Positions 57,165 to 64,000 of a DNA stretch of 64,000 bases are shown here, in pieces (positions within the stretch are counted from its first letter, which is position 1; the number at the start of each line of letters is the position of its first letter). Source of the stretch: an uncultured Erythrobacter sp. Lineage in GTDB: Bacteria > Pseudomonadota > Alphaproteobacteria > Sphingomonadales > Sphingomonadaceae. The stretch is from NCBI GenBank assembly GCA_947498065.1, contig CANMIS010000002.1:558001-622000 (forward strand), in the 5' to 3' direction. The notes under the pieces are model-generated. The model was given only the letters and a program-made list of their open reading frames with translations, made no database searches and was not told the origin of the DNA. The position numbers were made by a program, and so were the translations under genes.

Positions 57165-57698
57165 ATGGCGGGTTCGCTCAACAAGGTAATGCTGATCGGC
57201 AATTTGGGCGCTGACCCTGAAATTCGCAGTTTCCAGAACGGCGGCAAGGTCGCCAATCTGCGCATCGCGACCAGCGAAACATGGAAAGACCGAAACACGG
57301 GCGAGCGCCAAGAAAAGACCGAGTGGCACACCGTCGCGATCTTTTCAGAGGGCCTCGTCAACGTTGTCGAAAACTACCTCAAGAAGGGCTCAAAGGTCTT
57401 TATCGAGGGCAAGCTTCAGACCCGCAAATGGCAAGACCAATCGGGCAATGATCGCTATTCCACCGAAGTGGTGCTGCGCGGCTTTGATGGCACGCTGACC
57501 ATGCTTGATGGCCGCGGCGAAGGCGGCGGCGGCGGTGGTGGTCGCTCAGGCGGCGGCTATGGCGGCGGTCAGGGTGGCGGCCAAGGTGGTGGCGGCTGGA
57601 ACCAAGGTGGCGGCGGCTCCGGCGGTGGCAATCAAGGCGGCGGGAACGCTGGCGGCGGCGGAGGTTACGATGACCTCGACGACGACATCCCGTTCTGA
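57165..57698 (+). CDS. ssb: single-stranded DNA-binding protein
   Basis: [60 protein letters not shown]; Gly-rich linker, DDDIPF tail. Confidence 0.97.
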   Translation: MAGSLNKVMLIGNLGADPEIRSFQNGGKVANLRIATSETWKDRNTGERQEKTEWHTVAIFSEGLVNVVENYLKKGSKVFIEGKLQTRKWQDQSGNDRYSTEVVLRGFDGTLTMLDGRGEGGGGGGGRSGGGYGGGQGGGQGGGGWNQGGGGSGGGNQGGGNAGGGGGYDDLDDDIPF

Positions 57699-57736
57699 TC
57701 GGTCCGAACCAACCCAACCCAACCCAAATATCACAG

Positions 57737-57766
57737 AGCCTCGCAGACAATTCTGCGGGGCTTTTT
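57737..57766 (+). terminator. rho-independent terminator after ssb
   Basis: AGCCTCGCAGA-CAAT-TCTGCGGGGCTTTTT. Confidence 0.87.
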
Positions 57767-57852
57767 GTTTGAGGACATACGGAATGTTAAAAGAGTTTGA
57801 CATTGAAATAGCAAAATGTAAAAAGATTCATACATTGTGTTCGGAGTGAATA

Positions 57853-58269
57853 ATGCACTTTTCAAAGTATGATCGTCGCCACTGGGGCTTTTTCCTGCTC
57901 GCCATATGCGCTGCTATCCCCTTCGCTTTGTTTATGAGATATGCCACTCGTACCGATCTGTTCGGCGATAACGCGTGGTTGAGTTTTGGCGTATTTATAA
58001 CCCTTGGAACGGCCGTTTGGTCTATCAATCTCCTTTGGTGGCGCAGTCTTGATGATGTTCACAGGCAAGGTCAGGCCAGTAGCTGGTATTGGGGTGGTCT
58101 GTATGGCGGATTTGCCTTTCTGATCTGGCTGATCGCTAGCGATGGGCATGATACCTCCTATGGTGCTGGCGCATTTCATATGCTCGTTGTGCAACTAGTG
58201 TTGGGTGGGATGCTCTATGGCATCTGGAAATGGCGCGGTGGCTTCATCCCGGGCAGGCCAGAGCAATGA
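57853..58269 (+). CDS. hypothetical membrane protein (about 4 TM)
   Basis: Hydrophobic segments; followed by ATGA-overlapping HTH gene. Confidence 0.75.
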   Translation: MHFSKYDRRHWGFFLLAICAAIPFALFMRYATRTDLFGDNAWLSFGVFITLGTAVWSINLLWWRSLDDVHRQGQASSWYWGGLYGGFAFLIWLIASDGHDTSYGAGAFHMLVVQLVLGGMLYGIWKWRGGFIPGRPEQ

Positions 58270-58469
58270 AAAACTGTTTGCGCGAGATGCGTAAGGCAGG
58301 TGGTATCAATCAGGCTGAGTTGGCAGATGCTCTTGGCATATCGCGTCAGACGGTAATCGGAATTGAAGCCGACAAATACGATCCCTCGCTTCCGATTGCC
58401 TATCAGCTAGCCGCGCATTTCGATGTTGCGGTGGAGGAGCTTTTCTTCAATCCATGGAAGGCGGATTAG
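58266..58469 (+). CDS. small XRE-type helix-turn-helix regulator
   Basis: MKNCLREMRKAGGINQAELADALGISRQTVIGIEADKYDPSLPIAYQLAAHFDVAVEELF. Confidence 0.88.
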   Translation: MKNCLREMRKAGGINQAELADALGISRQTVIGIEADKYDPSLPIAYQLAAHFDVAVEELFFNPWKAD

Positions 58470-59005
58470 CCCTTCTTTAGCGCGGCCAGCATTTCCGCCA
58501 TCGGGCCGTCTTGCTCGCCTTCGGGGACAATGCCCGCCTTGGCGCGCACCGCATCGGCGTTCGGCCCCTCTGCGTACGGATCAATCGCCAGGCCCAGGCT
58601 TTGTGCGACCGCTTCGCCTAGATCAAAGGCGTCGCCTGAATATTCAATCTCGTCGAGGTCTTCATCTGACAATTCGATTTCGAGGTCTTCGGTCGCATCG
58701 GCGAGGGCTGCACGGGTTGTTTCCGCATCGACGAATTTGAGCGCAATCTCCTCGCTCACTTCAACCGGAAATTCCTCACCCGACACCGCGCAAATCTGCA
58801 TGAATTTTGCACGCATTGTTCCATTAGCGCGCACCCCGCCGGTTGCTGCACTTTCCAGAGACACTTCGGCGCTTAGGGACGATATGCTGGCCAGCGCAAA
58901 CCGGCTCGCGAGCGCGGCCCTTTCGGCCTCATCTGCCTCTACCACAATGGGCTTTGCAGGCAGAGGCCGGACCTTGACCATGCGGCTGAGCTCCGGCGTG
59001 CTCAT
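58466..59005 (-). CDS. DUF177 (YceD-like) domain protein
   Basis: QICAVSGEEFPVEVSEEIALKF...IELSDEDLDEIEYSGDAFDLGEAVAQSLGLAIDPYAEGPNAD. Confidence 0.87.
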   Translation of the reverse strand: MSTPELSRMVKVRPLPAKPIVVEADEAERAALASRFALASISSLSAEVSLESAATGGVRANGTMRAKFMQICAVSGEEFPVEVSEEIALKFVDAETTRAALADATEDLEIELSDEDLDEIEYSGDAFDLGEAVAQSLGLAIDPYAEGPNADAVRAKAGIVPEGEQDGPMAEMLAALKKG

Positions 59006-59529
59006 GCTACACCTTCTGCCTTGATTACTTGCTCATCGCTTAGTGCAGCCAGACGAACCGAGAGCTCTTGCAGTTTGCCCGACACACAGGCGGCTGATGC
59101 GGCTTCATCGCGGCCTTCCAAGAAAGTCACATTGCGCGCAACAGCATCCGTGATCTTGGCAGAATCGCCTTCGCCAAAGGCGCTGCGATACGCGCCCAGA
59201 CGGCCGCCGAGTACGCCCATCAATTTGCCGACGCGCTTGCCCACGACCACATCGTTGACGCCAAATTCGCGCAATTGCCCTTCCATGTCCTCAACGAACA
59301 GCTCGGCCAGCAAAGCGCTTTCGCTGCGCATTTCAGCGGCCTCAACGCGCAGGATCACAACGCTAAGTACAGCGGTGATCATGTCAAACCGGCCATCCAC
59401 GCTGTCATCGACGCCGCATTCGGAATAATAGCTTGGCTCGCGTGCAAGCTCGATCACGCGGTGCCACAGCGGGCGCACTTTCTCACGCGGATCAGGCGCG
59501 GTCCCCAGCAGTTTCGATAGGAATGACAT
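59002..59529 (-). CDS. ubiquinol-cytochrome c chaperone family protein
   Basis: RFDMITAVLSVVILRVEAAE...LAELFVEDMEGQLREFGVNDVVVGKRVGKLMGVLGGRLGAYRSAF. Confidence 0.87.
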   Translation of the reverse strand: MSFLSKLLGTAPDPREKVRPLWHRVIELAREPSYYSECGVDDSVDGRFDMITAVLSVVILRVEAAEMRSESALLAELFVEDMEGQLREFGVNDVVVGKRVGKLMGVLGGRLGAYRSAFGEGDSAKITDAVARNVTFLEGRDEAASAACVSGKLQELSVRLAALSDEQVIKAEGVA

Positions 59530-59747
59530 TCAGGGCCCTTTCGCCTCAAAGTTCAGCCTCGCGGGCACAAATCTCTGCCGCATTCAGCCAGAATTCAACC
59601 AATTCACCCCAGCTGCAATCGACAGCGGCGTTGCAAGGCATGAACGAGGGCCTTAAAGCCCAGTGTCACGCGATATAGGATACGGTGCGGCGCGGGCAAT
59701 AGATGCCCCTCGCTGATATTGAGCGAAACGAAGGAACGGCAGACGCA

Positions 59748-60239
59748 ATGAACAGGCTTGATCGAGCAGGACGCGCAAAACTCTGGCGCAAGAGCCGAGT
59801 GCTCGCTTTGGTGGCTGGCGCTGGCCTAACTTTGGCCGGGTGCTCGTCCATCCAGGAAACGCGCGGCTATGTCGTCGACAATGTCTTGCTGCAATCGGTC
59901 CAACCTGGGATTGATAATCAGCGTTCTGTTGAGGGCACTCTGGGCCGCCCAAGCTTTACCAGCCAATATGGTGAGCCGACCTGGTATTATGTCTCCAGCG
60001 TTACGGGCCGCCGTCCATTGGTGCGCCCGCGCATTCGCCAGCATTCGGTTCTTGCGGTGAAATTCGATGCTGAGGGCAATGTGGCGTCGGTTGAGAATGC
60101 CGGGCTGGATCAAGTCGTCTTCCTGACGCCGGATGGCGATAAGACGCCGACTCTGGGCCGCGAGCGCGGTTTCCTAGAAGACCTGTTTGGCAATATCGGC
60201 ACGGTTGGCTCTGGCGTTGGGCCGGGCGGCCCGCAATAG
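59748..60239 (+). CDS. bamE: outer membrane protein assembly factor BamE
   Basis: Lipobox GLTLAGCSS; LLQSVQPGIDNQRSVEGTLGRPSFTSQYGEPTWYYVSSV. Confidence 0.9.
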   Translation: MNRLDRAGRAKLWRKSRVLALVAGAGLTLAGCSSIQETRGYVVDNVLLQSVQPGIDNQRSVEGTLGRPSFTSQYGEPTWYYVSSVTGRRPLVRPRIRQHSVLAVKFDAEGNVASVENAGLDQVVFLTPDGDKTPTLGRERGFLEDLFGNIGTVGSGVGPGGPQ

Positions 60240-60281
60240 CGCTCGCTTGATTGCCGGAATTGAGCGCCCATATCGCTTGCC

Positions 60282-60842
60282 ATGAGTAACGATACGGCGA
60301 GCCACGGCCTGACCCAGTGGCACGGCACCACCATTGTTGGCGTTAAGCGCGATGGCAAAATTGTCATCGCGGGCGATGGTCAGGTTTCCATGGGTAACAC
60401 CGTGATGAAACCCAATGCTCGCAAGGTGCGCCGGATCGGTGAGGGCGGCAAGGTTGTTGCTGGCTTTGCGGGTGCGACCGCCGATGCCTTCACTTTGTTT
60501 GAGCGGCTTGAGAAAAAGCTGGAGCAATATTCCGGCCAATTGCTGCGCTCCGCAGTCGAGCTCGCCAAGGACTGGCGCACCGACAAGTACCTGCGCAATC
60601 TTGAAGCTTTGATGATCGTCGCGGACAGCGAGACCTTGCTGGTGCTGACTGGCAATGGCGATGTGCTGGAGCCGGAAGGCGGCATCGCGGCGATTGGTTC
60701 GGGCGGCAATTATGCGCTCGCCGCGGCGAAAGCGCTGGCTGATTATGAGAGCGATGCGGAGCAAATTGCGACTAAGGCGATGGCCGTGGCGGCAGATATC
60801 TGCGTCTTCACCAATGGCAATGTGACACTCGAAACGGTTTGA
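60282..60842 (+). CDS. hslV: ATP-dependent protease subunit HslV
   Basis: [40 protein letters not shown]. Confidence 0.97.
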   Translation: MSNDTASHGLTQWHGTTIVGVKRDGKIVIAGDGQVSMGNTVMKPNARKVRRIGEGGKVVAGFAGATADAFTLFERLEKKLEQYSGQLLRSAVELAKDWRTDKYLRNLEALMIVADSETLLVLTGNGDVLEPEGGIAAIGSGGNYALAAAKALADYESDAEQIATKAMAVAADICVFTNGNVTLETV

Positions 60843-60886
60843 GCTCGCTGACCGCTGAGCTTCCTCTTTCTTCCTGACGGACAATC

Positions 60887-62188
60887 ATGACAGACAATCT
60901 TACACCCAAGGCAATTGTTGCTGCGCTCGATGAGCATATCATTGGCCAAAAGGACGCGAAGCGCGCCGTTGCGGTCGCGCTGCGCAATCGCTGGCGCCGG
61001 CAGAGGCTGAACGCGGATTTGCGCGATGAGGTGACGCCTAAGAACATCCTGATGATCGGCCCAACTGGCTGCGGTAAGACGGAGATCAGCCGCCGCCTCG
61101 CGAAGCTGGCCGAGGCGCCATTCGTTAAGATCGAGGCGACCAAGTTCACCGAGGTTGGATATGTCGGCCGCGATGTGGAGCAGATTGCCCGCGATCTAGC
61201 CGAAGAAGCAATCCGGCTCGAAAAAGAGCGCCGCCGAGAGGCCGTGCGCGAAGCCGCGTCTGACGCCGCAATGGAGCGCCTGCTCAACGCTTTGGTCGGC
61301 GACAACGCCTCAGAGGCGACCCGCGAGAGTTTCCGCCAGCGCATCATTCAAGACGCGATGAACGAGGTTGAGGTCGAAATCGACGTGACCGAGGCGCCCA
61401 ATATGCCGTTTGATATGGGCAATATGGGCGGCAATATGGGCATGATCGACTTGTCAGACATGATGGGCAAAGCGCTTGGCAAGACGCCAACGAAACGCCG
61501 CAAGATGCGCGTGCCAGAGGCGTGGGATAAGCTCGTCGATGAAGAGGCCGACAAGCGGCTCGATGACGACGATGTTGCGCAAACAGCTTTGCGCAATGCG
61601 GAAACCAACGGGATCGTGTTCCTCGACGAAATCGACAAAATCGCGGTCTCTGATGTGCGCGGTGGCTCCGTCAGCCGAGAGGGCGTGCAGCGCGACCTTT
61701 TGCCGCTGATCGAGGGCACAACGGTCAGCACCAAATACGGCCCGATGAAAACGGATCACGTGCTGTTTATCGCCAGCGGCGCATTCCATTTGGCCAAGCC
61801 ATCGGACATGCTGCCTGAATTGCAGGGGCGCTTGCCGATCCGGGTAGAGCTGCGCGCGCTGACCGAAGAGGACTTTGTGCGCATTCTGGGCGAGACCAAG
61901 GCCAATCTGGTCGAGCAATATCGCGCGCTGATCGGCACAGAAGATGTCACCTTGGATTTCAAAGATGATGCAGTGAGTGAAATCGCCAAGATCGCTGCTC
62001 AAGTGAATGAGAGCGTCGAAAACATTGGTGCGCGGCGTTTGCAAACCGTGATGGAAAAACTGCTCGAAGAAATCAGCTTTGAAGCGGAAGAGCACCAAGG
62101 CGAGACGATTACAATCGATGCCGAATATGTGCGCGGCCGCCTGACCGAGCTGGCGGGCAATAGCGATCTGTCGAAATACATCCTGTGA
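60887..62188 (+). CDS. hslU: ATP-dependent protease ATPase subunit HslU
   Basis: [37 protein letters not shown]; Walker [10 protein letters not shown]. Confidence 0.98.
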   Translation: MTDNLTPKAIVAALDEHIIGQKDAKRAVAVALRNRWRRQRLNADLRDEVTPKNILMIGPTGCGKTEISRRLAKLAEAPFVKIEATKFTEVGYVGRDVEQIARDLAEEAIRLEKERRREAVREAASDAAMERLLNALVGDNASEATRESFRQRIIQDAMNEVEVEIDVTEAPNMPFDMGNMGGNMGMIDLSDMMGKALGKTPTKRRKMRVPEAWDKLVDEEADKRLDDDDVAQTALRNAETNGIVFLDEIDKIAVSDVRGGSVSREGVQRDLLPLIEGTTVSTKYGPMKTDHVLFIASGAFHLAKPSDMLPELQGRLPIRVELRALTEEDFVRILGETKANLVEQYRALIGTEDVTLDFKDDAVSEIAKIAAQVNESVENIGARRLQTVMEKLLEEISFEAEEHQGETITIDAEYVRGRLTELAGNSDLSKYIL

Positions 62189-62598
62189 CGGGAGGGCCCG
62201 TCGGCGATTTGGCCGCGATGCTGGCTGGCATGGATCCGTTGCTGCATGAGCTGCCCTATGTGTTCATGCATGAAGATCGCTGGACCGATTTCTCGATAGA
62301 ACTGAGCGGTATGTTCGCTTCCATGCATGAGGATGAGGGCACGACTTACGTGTTCGCGCTCGATCAAGAATGGGAGATGGCGGCAGGCTTGCCTCGGTTC
62401 GCGCGCGTTACCTTGCAAGTGCACTCTGATTTGGAAGGCGTTGGTCTAACCGCCGCTGTATCATCAGCGCTGGCAGAGGTTGGCATCTCTTGCAATGTCA
62501 TCGCGGCGTTTCACCATGATCATCTGTTTGTGCCGTGGGACCGGCGGCTCGAGGCGATGGCTATACTCAAGCAGCTCGCCAACGACGCAGGTCGATGA
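62185..62598 (+). CDS. ACT domain-containing protein
   Basis: [61 protein letters not shown] overlap with hslU. Confidence 0.8.
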   Translation: MTGGPVGDLAAMLAGMDPLLHELPYVFMHEDRWTDFSIELSGMFASMHEDEGTTYVFALDQEWEMAAGLPRFARVTLQVHSDLEGVGLTAAVSSALAEVGISCNVIAAFHHDHLFVPWDRRLEAMAILKQLANDAGR

Positions 62599-62699
62599 TT
62601 CTCAACCCTTCGGCGAGCGAGCCTGCGATCATTGCTTGAGCTTGCGCGCTAAGAACGCTTTAACAGTGCCCAACACTTTCACGATTGGGGACTGAAAGC

Positions 62700-64000
62700 A
62701 TGATCACTCAGACATTTCGCCGTACTTTTCTTGCCAGCGTTGCAACCGCTGCCTTGGCCATGGGCGCGCCCGCCTTTGCCGATGACCATTCCGGCGATGG
62801 CGCGCAGGAGGCTCCAACGCTCTCTGCTCCGAAGATTGAATACACCCGTTGGCAGCTGGACAACGGCCTGACCGTGATTGCCCTGCCAGACAACACGACG
62901 GCGAATGTCACGACGTCGCTGTGGTACAAGGTCGGCTCAAAGCATGACCCAGAGGGCCGCTCAGGCTTTTCGCATTTGTTCGAGCATATCCTCAGCCGCA
63001 AGACGGTGAATATGCCGTACAATATGATCAACAAACTGACCGAGGATGTTGGCGGCCAGCGCAATGCCTCCAACTGGATTGATCGCACCAATTACTTCGA
63101 GACGGTGCCAGCGCAATATCTCGAAACGATGCTGTGGACCCACCGCGAGCGTATGGCTTTCCCCGTGGTCGATGCCGAGGTGTTTGAGAACGAACGCAAT
63201 GTCGTGAAGGAAGAGCTGCGCACCCGCGTGCTTGCACCGCCTTATGGCCGGCTTCAGCGGATCGTGATTCCAGAAAACGCCTATGACGTGCTGCCGATGC
63301 GCCGTCCCGGCATTGGTTCAATCGAAGATTTGGACTCCGCGACTTTGGATGATGCCCGCGCGTTTCATCAGGCTTATTATGGTCCCGACACAGCCACCCT
63401 GATTGTTGCCGGCAATTTCGAAATGGAAAAGCTGCGCGCGCTGGTTGACCAATATTTTGCCGATATCGCACCGCGCGACAATCCGATCAGCCTGGAGATT
63501 GAAGGCGAAGAGCCAGTTCGCACAGAGTCGCGCTCCATCGCTGCGACCGCGCCCAATGTCCCACTGCCAGTGGTTGGCGGCGTTTGGAAAGCGCCGTCCG
63601 TCAGCAGCGAAGATGCAGCAGCGATCGAAGTGCTATCCGCGATCATGGCGCGCGGCCAAAGCAGCCGCCTGCACACGGCCTTGGTGCGCACCGGGAAAGC
63701 GGTTCAGGCCGCCCATTTCGATACGATGACGATGGATGGCGGCTTCATTGCCAATTTTGCCGTGCTCAGCCCGGCGGCGAATTCCGAGGAAGCAAACGCC
63801 ATCCTGAACGCAGAGCTCGAACGTATTCGCACAGAGCCAGTGACCGATGCGGAACTGACCGAGGCGAAGAATGAGATTTTCTCTTCAGCTCTGTCTCAGC
63901 GTCAGACCGTTCGCGGGCGCGCCTTTGAGCTGGGCGAGGCTTTGGTCTCAACCGGCAATCCTGATGCCGCAGATGCGCGGCTTGCTCGAATTGCTTCGGT
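62700..64000 (+). CDS. M16 family zinc peptidase, 3' end beyond window
   Basis: ATG at 62700 with signal peptide; inverted zinc motif in GRSGFSHLFEHILSRKT; open to the window edge, so absent from the ORF track. Confidence 0.92.
   Translation, partial: MITQTFRRTFLASVATAALAMGAPAFADDHSGDGAQEAPTLSAPKIEYTRWQLDNGLTVIALPDNTTANVTTSLWYKVGSKHDPEGRSGFSHLFEHILSRKTVNMPYNMINKLTEDVGGQRNASNWIDRTNYFETVPAQYLETMLWTHRERMAFPVVDAEVFENERNVVKEELRTRVLAPPYGRLQRIVIPENAYDVLPMRRPGIGSIEDLDSATLDDARAFHQAYYGPDTATLIVAGNFEMEKLRALVDQYFADIAPRDNPISLEIEGEEPVRTESRSIAATAPNVPLPVVGGVWKAPSVSSEDAAAIEVLSAIMARGQSSRLHTALVRTGKAVQAAHFDTMTMDGGFIANFAVLSPAANSEEANAILNAELERIRTEPVTDAELTEAKNEIFSSALSQRQTVRGRAFELGEALVSTGNPDAADARLARIAS

Noticed and set aside
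57521-57665. GGC-rich low-complexity tract as a possible repeat element
   Set aside because: It is the Gly-rich linker of ssb, expected for the family.
1-64000. CRISPR arrays, prophage, IS elements or anti-phage cassettes
   Set aside because: No regularly spaced repeats, cas, integrase, transposase or recognised defence genes seen on either strand; the 21-bp-phased motif has only three units.

Overview
The window is a GC-rich alphaproteobacterial chromosome segment. Its gene content and order look like Sphingomonadales/Erythrobacteraceae, but that is an inference from the families seen, not from a search. It is mostly densely packed core and metabolic genes: three TonB-dependent receptors, a TonB, manC-manA, a heme oxygenase-bacteriophytochrome pair, telA/xpaC, secE-nusG, rplK-rplA, a fatty-acid-type catabolic block, hppD, ribE/ribD, ssb, bamE, hslVU and an M16 protease cut by the right edge. 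There are two tRNAs (Trp-CCA on +, Ser-GCU on -). I found no transposase, integrase, prophage, CRISPR array or rRNA. The strongest unexplained signal is a three-copy family of ~80-bp intergenic palindromes (16978-17058, 39415-39495, 40701-40778). They have 32-bp arms with compensatory changes, a conserved asymmetric loop, and four GGG runs in the G-rich arm (a canonical G-quadruplex pattern). Secondary signals are a very clean hppD promoter with an overlapping operator-like palindrome, TTGCA-type palindromes in front of two TonB receptor genes, a triplicate 21-bp-phased motif upstream of a DUF1134 gene, and several translationally coupled pairs of poorly characterised families. All product calls are from reading the translated proteins; no database was searched.
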